Part shown: piece by piece, positions 1-7,760 of the stretch | Position numbering within the stretch: the first letter of the stretch is position 1 | Layout of the letters: the number at the start of each line of letters is the position of its first letter | Assembly: GCF_018156225.1 (NCBI RefSeq) | Contig: NZ_JAGTAR010000006.1 | Coordinates: forward strand, 62,001-126,000 | Origin: Carboxylicivirga sediminis | Lineage (GTDB): Bacteria > Bacteroidota > Bacteroidia > Bacteroidales > Marinilabiliaceae | Length of the DNA stretch: 64,000 bases | Direction: 5' to 3' | Position numbers and translations under genes: made by a program | Notes under the pieces: generated by a model | Told to the model about the DNA's origin: nothing | The model's input: the letters and a program-made list of their open reading frames with translations, nothing else | The model's database searches: none

Positions 1-1587
1 ATTGTCATCCATTGTTTTATTCGAGTAATCACGGCCTTTAAGCACCTTCACATCAAAAAAGCTCAGGAAATTCTCGGCCACCGGCCACACATAAAACGAT
101 ACCGACTCTCCATCAATGGTTCTTCCCCATCCCATCATGGTATTGGATGGTCCATGGGCAGCATAAGTGACATCAGTAATATGTGCTGATTTCTTTAACT
201 CCGAAGTAAAACTATCCAGGTTTTTCTTAATCTTACCACTCAAAGGAAACGAGAGTATGTTATTAGTGGCAATGCCCGTATCGTAATGGAGAAGAAACTG
301 CTTTTGCTGATAAATAACAATCGAACTGATTATCAACACCAGTGAAGCAATAAACTGGAATGTCATCAGTATACCGCGCATGCTTATGAACGATTTGGTG
401 GAGGACTGACGGTACTTACCTACCAGTGTATCGGTAAATTTAAAGCCGGTTGGCAGCAATACCGATATAACAGCAGCAGAAATACTAATGGCAGACAACA
501 TCAGCAATCTTTGTCCCAGCCCAAATTCTTTAAGGTCATAAGGTACCAGATCCGATAATTGTGAACTGTTAAACAACTCTACCAGCAGGTAGGCCAAAGC
601 AGCTGCCATCGCGCACACAATAAGTCCCTCAATCAACAGTGTTAGCCTGATATGCTTCAATTTAGCCCCGTTCACCTCCTGTACAAAGAAGTTCTTTTCA
701 CGGGTAGGCATAATGCCACACTTGAAATTATAATAGTTAATCACACTAATAATCAGAATAAGAAAAGCAATGGACAAGAATAGATCCACCGTCGAACGCT
801 TGGTTACTTTGGCATATTCGTAGTTTATTTTTTCTGCGAAATGCACATCTTTCAGAGCTCGTAGATGAATGGTTACCTCATCATCAAATTCAGTATTGAG
901 AATTTCTGCCATACGCTGCTTCAGACGCTCTGTCACCAGGTGCGAATCAAGCTCCACGAATGTTAAAAAGCTGCTCTCTGTCCTATCAAAACGCGATTGA
1001 TTTTGCTTGATGCTCATAAAACCCGCCGGACTGAAGGAACTGTTGGAGGGAAACGATTTATACACAGCACATATCTCCATCTCTCGTCCGTAGTTAACCA
1101 ATACCTTCTCGCCAATAACACTGGTAGAACCAAATAACTGCAGGGCTGCATCAGAAGCGATGGCCATCTTACTTTTATCAATAAATGCAGCATCTAAATC
1201 GCCAATGAGCACATCAAAGGTGAGCATTTTACTCAGCGCCGAATCAGATTGAAACACACGCCCTGCATATATATTATCAGGCTGTGTTGGATGCACCATA
1301 ACCTGACCCGCATAGGATGATAGTGTAGTGGCATTTTTAATCTCAGGCATCTTATCTTTTAGCAGCTGCGCAGTGGTTCCTTTATAAATCACCTGATCGC
1401 CAAACTCAATACGGTAAACTGTTGCAGCCTTCTCATGGTGGCTATCAAAACTGTATTCGAAAATAACATAGAAGAAAATGATAAGCGATGTGGCAAAAGC
1501 CATTGCAAAACCAACAATATTGAGCAAGCTGAAATACTTGCGATGGATGATATGGCGAAAAGCCGTTTTTAATAAATAGTTTGTCAT
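1..1587 (-). CDS. ABC transporter permease, FtsX/MacB type (3' end beyond window)
   Basis: Open frame from an ATG at 1585-1587 to the window edge, 529 codons without a stop. The N-terminus starts MTNYLLKTAFRHI, the usual opening of Bacteroidetes FtsX-like permeases. A first membrane segment lies at about residues 19-43, then an extracytoplasmic MacB-PCD-like domain to about residue 260, then hydrophobic segments near 266-288, 316-342 and 359-382. A fifth near 404-427 begins the second FtsX half, which is cut off. This duplicated layout is typical of the roughly 800-residue Bacteroidetes permeases that work with a MacA-like adaptor and a separate ATPase. It starts 6 nt after the adaptor gene stop, so the two are almost surely co-transcribed. 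The substrate cannot be read from sequence; antimicrobial or lipid export is the usual guess for this family. Confidence 0.85.
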   Translation of the reverse strand, partial: MTNYLLKTAFRHIIHRKYFSLLNIVGFAMAFATSLIIFFYVIFEYSFDSHHEKAATVYRIEFGDQVIYKGTTAQLLKDKMPEIKNATTLSSYAGQVMVHPTQPDNIYAGRVFQSDSALSKMLTFDVLIGDLDAAFIDKSKMAIASDAALQLFGSTSVIGEKVLVNYGREMEICAVYKSFPSNSSFSPAGFMSIKQNQSRFDRTESSFLTFVELDSHLVTERLKQRMAEILNTEFDDEVTIHLRALKDVHFAEKINYEYAKVTKRSTVDLFLSIAFLILIISVINYYNFKCGIMPTREKNFFVQEVNGAKLKHIRLTLLIEGLIVCAMAAALAYLLVELFNSSQLSDLVPYDLKEFGLGQRLLMLSAISISAAVISVLLPTGFKFTDTLVGKYRQSSTKSFISMRGILMTFQFIASLVLIISSIVIYQQKQFLLHYDTGIATNNILSFPLSGKIKKNLDSFTSELKKSAHITDVTYAAHGPSNTMMGWGRTIDGESVSFYVWPVAENFLSFFDVKVLKGRDYSNKTMDDN

Positions 1588-1593
1588 TTTGTT

Positions 1594-2844
1594 CTAGTTT
1601 AAAACCACCACTTCATTGTCTCCAAATATCTCATAGCCCGATGTAATTACTTCTTCTCCGGCCTCCAATCCGTCCAGTACCTCAAAGTAACGCGGGTTCT
1701 GCCGGCCAATACTCACCTGACGCTTATAAGCTGTAGTACGATCCTTATTAAGTACAAACACCCACTGCCCGCCTGTGCTTTGAAAGAAGCTGCCACGTGG
1801 CAACAGAAGCGCTTTAGATGAGTTACCCAGTTCAAGTTTTACATGACTGGTCTGGCCAATACGCAGGTTCTGCCGATTGCTGTTATCAAACTCCAGGTCA
1901 ACGGTAAACTTACCCTCTTTTACTTCGGCGTATATTTTACTCACCTCAGCATCAATAGTCCCACTGGGAAACTGACAGCTGGCTTTTAGACCTTTTCGCG
2001 TTCGTGAGATGTAATGCTCATCTACTTCGGCCTTTAGCTTAAACTCATCCAGTATATTGACTTTACCAATGCGTGTGCCGTAACTGATGACCTGTCCTTC
2101 TTCAAGGTTGAGTGCCGCCAGCTGCCCGGTAACCGGTGCCTTAATGGTAAGGTTATCCAGCCGCTGACGGATAATGCCCTGATTCTGCTCCATGCGTTCG
2201 GCTGAACGCTCCAGTGTCTGAATCTGAATACCCCGATATATGGAATCGCGCTTAAAGCTTTCCTTGAGCAGAGTCATTTGCCGCAATGAAGCCTCGTAAC
2301 TGGTTTTATCGCGCAGGTATTCATCTTCTGCAATGAGGCCTTCCTTGTAAAAGGCCTTTGAGTTATCGTATTTACGCTTTTGAATAAATAAGTCGCCTTC
2401 CAGCTGTACAATCTGATTCTGCAGCTCCATGGCATTCATCTCCATTTGCAAACGGGCAGTGCGCAGCTCATTAATGGCTCGTGCCACATTTGCTTCGTTG
2501 TTCGAAATCTCCAGTATCAGGTTGGTATTACTCAGCTGCGCTATGGCATCACCGGCTTTCACCATACTGCCTTCCTCCAGCAGAATACCTTCGACTCGTC
2601 CGCCCTCAATAGCATCCAGAAAAATGGTTTTGATAGGTTCAACAGTGGCCGTTACACTAATATAATCCTGAAAATCATCAAGCTCAACGGTTGAAATAGT
2701 AACACGATTAGCATCCACCTTTACCTGGCTTCGGTGATCGGCAAATGCAATAAAATAAATGCTCCAGCAAATAAATATGCCGCCACCAATAAGCCATTTC
2801 AAATGCTTTTTCCACCAGGGTTTCTTTTGTAGTTGTTTATCCAT
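1594..2844 (-). CDS. HlyD/MacA-like periplasmic adaptor of an ABC efflux system
   Basis: 416 residues. One membrane anchor at about residues 16-36, a split barrel-sandwich (lipoyl-like) domain around 60-100 and 225-255 (IKAPVTGQLAAL is the returning half), a long coiled coil between them (about 105-220) and a C-terminal beta-barrel ending in GLEAGEEVITSG, the usual end of the membrane fusion protein family. Such adaptors connect an inner-membrane ABC permease to an outer-membrane channel. It is first in a minus-strand operon with the permease immediately after it and faces a divergent two-component system, an arrangement common in Bacteroidetes, which suggests that the regulator controls this exporter. 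No outer-membrane TolC-like gene or ATPase is inside the window; they may lie beyond the left edge. Confidence 0.88.
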   Translation of the reverse strand: MDKQLQKKPWWKKHLKWLIGGGIFICWSIYFIAFADHRSQVKVDANRVTISTVELDDFQDYISVTATVEPIKTIFLDAIEGGRVEGILLEEGSMVKAGDAIAQLSNTNLILEISNNEANVARAINELRTARLQMEMNAMELQNQIVQLEGDLFIQKRKYDNSKAFYKEGLIAEDEYLRDKTSYEASLRQMTLLKESFKRDSIYRGIQIQTLERSAERMEQNQGIIRQRLDNLTIKAPVTGQLAALNLEEGQVISYGTRIGKVNILDEFKLKAEVDEHYISRTRKGLKASCQFPSGTIDAEVSKIYAEVKEGKFTVDLEFDNSNRQNLRIGQTSHVKLELGNSSKALLLPRGSFFQSTGGQWVFVLNKDRTTAYKRQVSIGRQNPRYFEVLDGLEAGEEVITSGYEIFGDNEVVVLN

Positions 2845-3015
2845 TATAATATTCTTTGACTGCTGTTATTGCCTTATGCCAAAGTCATGCCTCATACACT
2901 AATCCCTATTTTTCAATACTTTACATTTTCAGATAATAAGACCTGTGTTGGATTTTCCAACACATATGTATGATATTCCAACAATAAAGAAGTATTTTGT
3001 GGGTAGAAATAATAA

Positions 3016-3276
3016 GCCCGATAAAAAGTAATTTCCCCCTTGGAGAAGGGGGCCAATATGAAACAGATAATTAATATGAAATAAGCAGGGGGATTGACCT
3101 AATTCATACTCAATCCCCCAAAACCAACAACCAAAAATTCATTATTAGCACTACCCCCTTCGCCAAGGGGGAAAAATATTAACTTACAAAAATGTCTGAA
3201 TCACATTATAATAAGAAATTAATTCAATGTGCCCGATAAAAAGCGATCCACCCTTTGTGAAGGGGGGATTGATAGC
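3016..3276. repeat. Intergenic repeat block with G/C-run hairpins
   Basis: The spacer between the adaptor and the response regulator holds two copies of the 13-mer GCCCGATAAAAAG (3016-3028 and 3231-3243), each followed by a C-run/G-run hairpin. CCCCCTT/AAGGGGG arms with 4-nt loops lie at 3035-3052 and 3154-3171. A related imperfect hairpin is at about 3249-3266, and GGGGGATTGA (3088-3097) is complementary to 3110-3119. The block looks like a small non-coding repeat element, possibly nested copies, inserted between divergent genes. It has no convincing coding capacity; frames running through it, including an apparent upstream extension of the response regulator, are chance. Confidence 0.7.
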
Positions 3277-3300
3277 GATCCTAAACCTAAACAAACAACT

Positions 3301-4668
3301 ATGCTCAAAGAAGGAAATATACTCATCGTTGACGACAACAAAGAACTGCTTGTTGCCCTTAAGCTCTACCTGAGTCCACATTTTAAAACGGTAGTCACCG
3401 AGCATAATCCTAACCGGATTAAAGAGCATCTCACAAAATCTGTTTTCGACATCATCATGCTTGATATGAATTTCAAGGCAGGTATTAATAATGGCAACGA
3501 GGGCTTATATTGGATGCAGGAAGTGCATAAACATGATCCGGAACTGGCTGTAGTACTGATAACAGCCTATAGCGATGTAGAGCTGGCCGTTAAAGCCATT
3601 AAAAAGGGTGCAGCCGATTTTATCGAGAAATCATGGGACGAACGCAAGATACTATCTACCCTTCGCTCAGTGTTTGAGTTGCAAAAATCAAAACGTGACA
3701 TCAGCCGCCTGAAAAAGAAACACAAGCATCTGAAAGAGTGCATCGAAACACAATCTGATATGTTCATTGGGCAATCGGACACCATGCAACAAATAATGCA
3801 CATGGTTAAAAAAGTGGCTCCAACCGATGTTAACCTGCTTATTCTGGGCGAGAATGGGACTGGTAAAGAGGTGATGGCACGCACCATCCATCAGCTTTCT
3901 GCCCGAAAAGATGAGATGTTTGTATCCGTGGACTTGGGTGCTATCCACGAAAACCTGTTTGAAAGTGAGCTATTCGGCCATTTGAAAGGTGCTTTTACAG
4001 ATGCTAAAACAGACCGTACCGGCCGTTTCGAACTGGCATCAGGTGGCACACTGTTTCTCGACGAAATTGGCAACCTGTCGATGGCAGCGCAGGCCAAACT
4101 ATTAGCCGCCTTGCAAAACAGAGAAATAACACCTGTTGGTGGCACACGCCCCATTAAGGTAGATATTCGCCTGATATGTGCTACCAATATGCCTTTGCAG
4201 CAAATGGTGGCCGAGGGTAGCTTCAGGGAAGACCTGCTATACCGGATCAACACCATTGCCATTGAGCTGCCGGCCCTGCGCAACCGGAAGGAAGATATTG
4301 GCCCACTGGCCAACTATTTCATTCAAAAACAGGCTGATAAATACAATAAGGGCTCATTAAGCCTGACGGCCAATGCCATTGAAGCGCTTAAGGAACAGTC
4401 GTGGCCAGGCAATATACGTGAGTTGCAACATACCATCGAAAAGGCTGTTATCCTTTGCGATTCAGCAAGCATCTGCAGTGAAGACCTTTTCTTAAACAAC
4501 CACCAACCCAAAGTATTGGACGATGGTTGCTTTAATCTGAATGAGCACGAGCGCTTACTTATAGAAAAAGCCATTGCCAACTGTAAGGGCAACATGAGCA
4601 AAGCCGCCATGAAGCTGGGCATCAACCGCTCTACTTTATACGACAAAATAAAGAAATATGACCTTTAA
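3301..4668 (+). CDS. Sigma54-dependent response regulator (NtrC family)
   Basis: 455 residues from the ATG at 3301. The frame is open further upstream (3229), but that part lies inside the repeat block, and the receiver fold begins correctly with MLKEGNILIVDD. Receiver domain 1-125 has acidic D11/D12 and phospho-acceptor D55 (IIMLDMN). The AAA+ domain has Walker A GENGTGKE, Walker B LFLDEIGN and a GAFTDA loop in place of the canonical GAFTGA sigma54-contact loop. A Fis-type HTH closes the protein (NMSKAAMKLGINRSTLYDKI). It activates sigma54-RNA polymerase when phosphorylated. The kinase gene overlaps its 3' end by 11 nt, so the pair is translationally linked. The divergent exporter is the probable target. 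Confidence 0.92.
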   Translation: MLKEGNILIVDDNKELLVALKLYLSPHFKTVVTEHNPNRIKEHLTKSVFDIIMLDMNFKAGINNGNEGLYWMQEVHKHDPELAVVLITAYSDVELAVKAIKKGAADFIEKSWDERKILSTLRSVFELQKSKRDISRLKKKHKHLKECIETQSDMFIGQSDTMQQIMHMVKKVAPTDVNLLILGENGTGKEVMARTIHQLSARKDEMFVSVDLGAIHENLFESELFGHLKGAFTDAKTDRTGRFELASGGTLFLDEIGNLSMAAQAKLLAALQNREITPVGGTRPIKVDIRLICATNMPLQQMVAEGSFREDLLYRINTIAIELPALRNRKEDIGPLANYFIQKQADKYNKGSLSLTANAIEALKEQSWPGNIRELQHTIEKAVILCDSASICSEDLFLNNHQPKVLDDGCFNLNEHERLLIEKAIANCKGNMSKAAMKLGINRSTLYDKIKKYDL

Positions 4669-5998
4669 GCACTCATCCCTCAGCCTTATTGTTCAATCAG
4701 TTTTACTGGCCATCACGCCTTTAATGGGTTTGGTGATCTGGCTATATGAACAACCTCTCATGCTTTTATATCTTCTTGGGTGTCTGTATATTTTTCAGGT
4801 TGGCCGACTGATATATACGGTGCGGAAAACCAATCGCGAACTGGCCAAATTCATTCAGTCATTTGGATTTGGCGATACCACCATTCATTTCAGCACCCGC
4901 GATAAGGATGCCTCCTTTCAGGACTTGTTCAGAGCTTTTAACCAGGTGGTAGAAGCTTTCAGACAACTCAAACTCGATAAAGAGAAAGAATACCTCTTTT
5001 TTGAAAATGCGCTGAAAAAGCTGGGTGTAGCCATTATTGTGGTCAACGAACACGGTAATGTGATGATGACAAACGATGCCCTTTTGCAATTGCTGGATTT
5101 CAAGTACATCCATCGTTTGGATAAACTCAATACACTAAAGCCCGGTTTGGCCGATGAACTGATGCAGCTGCAACCACACCAGCAACATCTGGTCGAACTG
5201 ATGGTGAATAACCGCTTGCTACAGGTAGCTTTAACATCGGTACTAATGAAGCAGGAGACCAAAGTGTTGCGTTTAATAGCCTTCCAGGATATACGCAGCG
5301 AGATAGAACAGAAAGAACTGGAGTCGTGGCAAAAACTCATTCGGGTACTCACACATGAGGTTATCAACTCCTTAAGTCCGGTGAACCTTATCTCTGCCGG
5401 TCTGAAGCAACGCTTTGAAAACAACACGCAGCCACTGGTGATGGAAGCCGATGAACAGCAGGAAATTATTGAAGCCCTGGATGCCATGCACAACCGCAGC
5501 AAGGGACTCACGCAATTTGTAGAAAGTTACCGCAGCATGACCGGCTTAAAGAGTGTACAAACCAGCCATTGCAATATACACCAGCTGCTCTCACGTATAC
5601 AAACGCTTTTTGCTGCATCGGCAAGTGAAGTTAACTGCTTAATAAGTATTGAGTGCCAGGCAGACCTTGCTTATAATATGGATGAGAAATTGATTGAACA
5701 GGTGCTGATTAACCTGGTTAAAAATGGTCTGGAAGCACTTGATAAAACAGACTCTAACATTGCGATGGTGGCTAAAATGAATGGCCGTAACCTGCAGCTG
5801 AGTGTTAAGGATAATGGGAAAGGCATTCCGCATGATGAAATAAACAAAGTGTGTGTACCTTTTTATACCACACGCCAAGGGGGCAATGGTATAGGCCTGG
5901 CCTTATCGCGCCAGGTGATGCGCTTGCACGGCGGGCAGCTGAAAGTTGACTCCAAAGAAGGACAAGGTACAGTTGTCAGCCTCTTGTTTAGCGTCTGA
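4658..5998 (+). CDS. Sensor histidine kinase, partner of the adjacent response regulator
   Basis: 446 residues. Two membrane segments lie within about residues 10-50 with almost no periplasmic loop, followed by a linker and PAS-like region (about 110-215), the phospho-acceptor H-box LTHEVINSLSP with His at residue 233, and a GHKL ATPase domain with N-box LINLVKNGLEAL, DNGKGI and GNGIGLALS. The tiny external loop suggests sensing within the membrane or cytoplasm rather than of a periplasmic ligand; this is inference. The start overlaps the end of the response regulator, so the two form one unit. The N-box is of the NtrB/ZraS-like class that usually partners sigma54 activators. Confidence 0.92.
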   Translation: MTFKHSSLSLIVQSVLLAITPLMGLVIWLYEQPLMLLYLLGCLYIFQVGRLIYTVRKTNRELAKFIQSFGFGDTTIHFSTRDKDASFQDLFRAFNQVVEAFRQLKLDKEKEYLFFENALKKLGVAIIVVNEHGNVMMTNDALLQLLDFKYIHRLDKLNTLKPGLADELMQLQPHQQHLVELMVNNRLLQVALTSVLMKQETKVLRLIAFQDIRSEIEQKELESWQKLIRVLTHEVINSLSPVNLISAGLKQRFENNTQPLVMEADEQQEIIEALDAMHNRSKGLTQFVESYRSMTGLKSVQTSHCNIHQLLSRIQTLFAASASEVNCLISIECQADLAYNMDEKLIEQVLINLVKNGLEALDKTDSNIAMVAKMNGRNLQLSVKDNGKGIPHDEINKVCVPFYTTRQGGNGIGLALSRQVMRLHGGQLKVDSKEGQGTVVSLLFSV

Positions 5999-6410
5999 CA
6001 TCTGGTATTTTAATGACGCTGAGGGATCATAAAGCTCAGCCGCCTGCAAAAATCACTCAATGCTTCGCAAAAAAGTCAGAAACTTGTGGTTTTTGCTTAA
6101 ACCGTTCTCCAAAATTCACAGAAAATCCTCAGATTTTTGCAGAAGATTCGATAAAACCGCCAGATAATTCAGGAAAAAAGCCAGAATGTTTTCCAGAATC
6201 CCTAGAAGCTTCTAAATAATGTGAAGAAAGATGAACTTGAGAGCCACATGATCGACTGTTTTTGCCAGATTAACGAGCTCCAGAGACAGATGCATGGTGG
6301 TTTTTACATCTTCCTCTTTGTAAAAATGCAGATGAGCGATAACTCCGGAAAAATTAAATACACTAAGAACCAGATGATAGGCTAAGCTCCGCATTTTTTT
6401 CTTAGTAAAA
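5999..6410. other. Unassigned spacer with two overlapping short ORFs
   Basis: About 410 nt between the kinase and the tRNA-Trp promoter. It holds a 68-codon plus frame (6013-6219), a 54-codon plus frame beginning GTG at 6221 and ending at 6385, and a 60-codon minus frame (6212-6394). The GTG frame (VKKDELESHMIDCF...) has codon usage that could be real, but it has no clear ribosome site or family resemblance, and the opposite-strand frame is equally long. I cannot support a gene here; a decayed gene is possible. Confidence 0.35.
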
Positions 6411-6413
6411 ACA

Positions 6414-6443
6414 TTTGCTTTAATGATTATTCTTCTATTTTTG
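6414..6443 (+). promoter_or_regulatory. Promoter of tRNA-Trp
   Basis: TTTG at 6414-6417 and TATTTTTG at 6436-6443, separated by 18 nt, match the Bacteroidetes primary-sigma consensus TTTG-N19-TAnnTTTG. The predicted transcript start is about 30 nt before the tRNA. Confidence 0.7.
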
Positions 6444-6478
6444 CATCCGCATTAGCAAAGGCAATGCCACTAAAATAT

Positions 6479-6551
6479 ACGGGTGTAGCTCAGTTGGTAG
6501 AGCACTGGTCTCCAAAACCAGGTGTCGGGCGTTCGAGTCGCTCCTCCCGTG
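6479..6551 (+). tRNA. tRNA-Trp (anticodon CCA)
   Basis: A full cloverleaf can be drawn: D arm GCTC/GAGC, anticodon stem CTGGT/ACCAG with loop CTCCAAA (anticodon CCA), variable loop GTGTC, T arm GGGCG/CGCTC with loop TTCGAGT, discriminator G. The acceptor stem ACGGGTG/CTCCCGT has a U-U mismatch at position 6-67, which is unusual. The 18 nt from 6532 to 6549 recur exactly at 6971-6988. Confidence 0.93.
6532..6549 (+). repeat. 18-bp direct repeat, left copy (tRNA-Trp 3' end)
   Basis: The sequence from the T-loop to the acceptor 3' strand of tRNA-Trp is repeated exactly at 6971-6988, 439 bp downstream. The two copies bracket the terminator and the GIY-YIG gene like attachment-site repeats of an element inserted at a tRNA 3' end. 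Confidence 0.8.
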
Positions 6552-6556
6552 CAGAA

Positions 6557-6584
6557 AGCTCAACCTTATTGGTTGGGCTTTTTT
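6557..6584 (+). terminator. Intrinsic terminator after tRNA-Trp
   Basis: Nine-pair stem AGCTCAACC/GGTTGGGCT (one G-U pair) with loop TTATT, followed by a run of six T residues (6579-6584). Confidence 0.85.
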
Positions 6585-6679
6585 ATTTATAATTCATACA
6601 TTACTGCATAAAATTAAACATCGTCGACTCATACCCAGAAAAGTCAGTTGGCTTTGTAGGTTCTACCTAACATGCCATC

Positions 6680-6922
6680 ATGTTTTATGTATATGTAATT
6701 AAAAGTCAAGTTCAAGACTGGATTTACGTTGGTTTATCTGACAATGTGGAGCGACGCATACATGAACACAACTCTGGTTGGGGAAGAAGTACGAAGCTAT
6801 ACCGACAATTTAAATTACTGTTTGTGGAGAATTATCCTGATCGCCCATCTGCAAGAATAAGAGAGAAATACCTAAAATCAGCATCTGGAAAAAGATTTAT
6901 CAGAAAAAAATTTAACCAATAA
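6680..6922 (+). CDS. Single-domain GIY-YIG nuclease (YhbQ/UPF0213-like)
   Basis: 80 residues, the size of a bare GIY-YIG domain. The first motif appears as FYVYVIKS and the second as IYVGLS, followed by the conserved Arg in NVERRIHEHN and the metal-binding Glu in REKYLKS. These make up the whole catalytic core, so the protein could be an active endonuclease, but there is no separate DNA-binding domain. Small proteins of this kind are common in Bacteroidetes and often sit next to tRNA genes. Here the gene is enclosed by the duplicated tRNA-Trp 3' end, which suggests a homing or tRNA-targeted insertion. The function of this subfamily is not known. The start follows the short palindrome-rich stretch around 6658-6676. 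Confidence 0.85.
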   Translation: MFYVYVIKSQVQDWIYVGLSDNVERRIHEHNSGWGRSTKLYRQFKLLFVENYPDRPSARIREKYLKSASGKRFIRKKFNQ

Positions 6923-6935
6923 GCGCATTCATTTG

Positions 6936-6990
6936 ACGGGCGCCTGTCTAACTGGCGTTAGCCAGGTAGATTCGAGTCGCTCCTCCCGCC
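6936..6990 (+). pseudogene. Truncated tRNA-like remnant carrying the right 18-bp repeat
   Basis: ACGGGCG at 6936-6942 resembles the tRNA-Trp 5' strand (ACGGGTG), and 6971-6988 is identical to its T-loop/acceptor 3' part, but the 28 nt between cannot form D and anticodon arms; only a CTGGC/GCCAG hairpin is present. The whole remnant is 55 nt against 73 for the tRNA. It is best read as the scar or attachment-site copy left by duplication of the tRNA end. Confidence 0.6.
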
Positions 6991-6994
6991 CATA

Positions 6995-7021
6995 ATCCTG
7001 ACTTCGGTCGGGATTTTTTTA
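6995..7021 (+). terminator. Intrinsic terminator after the tRNA remnant
   Basis: An eight-pair stem ATCCTGAC/GTCGGGAT closed by a TTCG tetraloop, followed by TTTTTTT. Both copies of the tRNA 3' end are thus followed by a terminator. Confidence 0.8.
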
Positions 7022-7059
7022 TTCTAGCCAACTGAACTTTCAGAATTAAAATAAGTTCA

Positions 7060-7067
7060 TATATTTG
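7060..7067 (+). promoter_or_regulatory. -7 box of tRNA-Ser promoter
   Basis: TATATTTG matches TAnnTTTG exactly and lies 12 nt before the tRNA. A weak upstream TTTC at 7038-7041 is at about the right distance (18 nt). Confidence 0.6.
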
Positions 7068-7078
7068 GGGCTGCAATT

Positions 7079-7167
<89 letters not shown>

Positions 7168-7469
7168 CTTCATTAATTCTTTTTTATTCGGCATAACTAT
7201 ACATCTTCCATACATTATGCTAATCCTGCCAATAATGGCTATTTATCCGTATTCAACAACCGGCAACACTCCGATACTTCACCACAAGATGTTATTGAAG
7301 TGCAAGAGGACTTAGATAATCATAATTCGCTATTGTTAAGACTAAAGGCAGGCTGATTGACCATCAATCACTGCTTGTTAACGTTCAAACACACATTATC
7401 AAGGCTCCGTATTACCTGCTTGGTATTCAACAATCAATTGTTGAAACTATAATAGGTCTTTTTACAGAT

Positions 7470-7625
7470 GCACCAGTCACAGTTAACCTTCCACCAGGTT
7501 ACTTTAAAGATGCACCAGTCATTGTTAACACTCCACCAGCTCTTTTTAAGGCTGCACCAGTCATTGTTAACACTCCACCAGCTCTTTTTAAGGCTGCACC
7601 AGTCATTGTTAACACTCCACCATGC
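7470..7625. repeat. 42-bp tandem repeat, about 3.7 copies
   Basis: Units begin GCACCAGTCA at 7470, 7512, 7554 and 7596, an exact 42-nt period. The two central units are nearly identical, the outer ones diverge, and further decayed relatives can be traced on both sides (about 7370-7400 and 7625-7650). The period is a multiple of three, so the minus strand stays open (7434-7664) and would encode 14-residue repeats of the type SWWSVNNDWCSLKK, but that frame has no ATG and starts only at TTG. I treat it as a DNA repeat with an uncertain coding role. The rest of the 7166-7717 spacer shows nothing else recognisable. Confidence 0.85.
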
Positions 7626-7717
7626 CTGATTAATGTTAAACTCTCCATTGTTGGTGTTCAACAATTTGGTTGAGCATTAACAACGATGGGGTTAATCTGT
7701 GTTTGAAAAATAATCCC

Positions 7718-7725
7718 TACATTTG
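7718..7725 (+). promoter_or_regulatory. -7 box upstream of the xylose operon
   Basis: TACATTTG matches TAnnTTTG and lies 35 nt before the regulator ATG. I cannot see a well-spaced -33 element, which would fit a promoter that depends on an activator. Confidence 0.5.
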
Positions 7726-7760
7726 CACCTACCAGAACAGAACACTTAATTTCGAATTTG

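Noticed and set aside
3229-3300. Longer N-terminus for the response regulator
   Set aside because: The extra codons lie in the repeat block and are not receiver-like; ATG 3301 gives the normal start.
6013-6219. 68-codon plus frame with many Cys and Pro
   Set aside because: No start signal, no recognisable family, and it lies in an unassigned spacer.
7470-7625. CRISPR-like regularly spaced units
   Set aside because: The units are contiguous 42-bp tandem copies with no unique spacers, and no cas gene is in the window.
7434-7664. Minus-strand frame encoding a WW/DWC repeat protein
   Set aside because: It starts only at TTG with no ribosome site, follows exactly the 42-bp DNA repeat and has degenerate flanks with stops. 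Listed as a repeat, not as a CDS.
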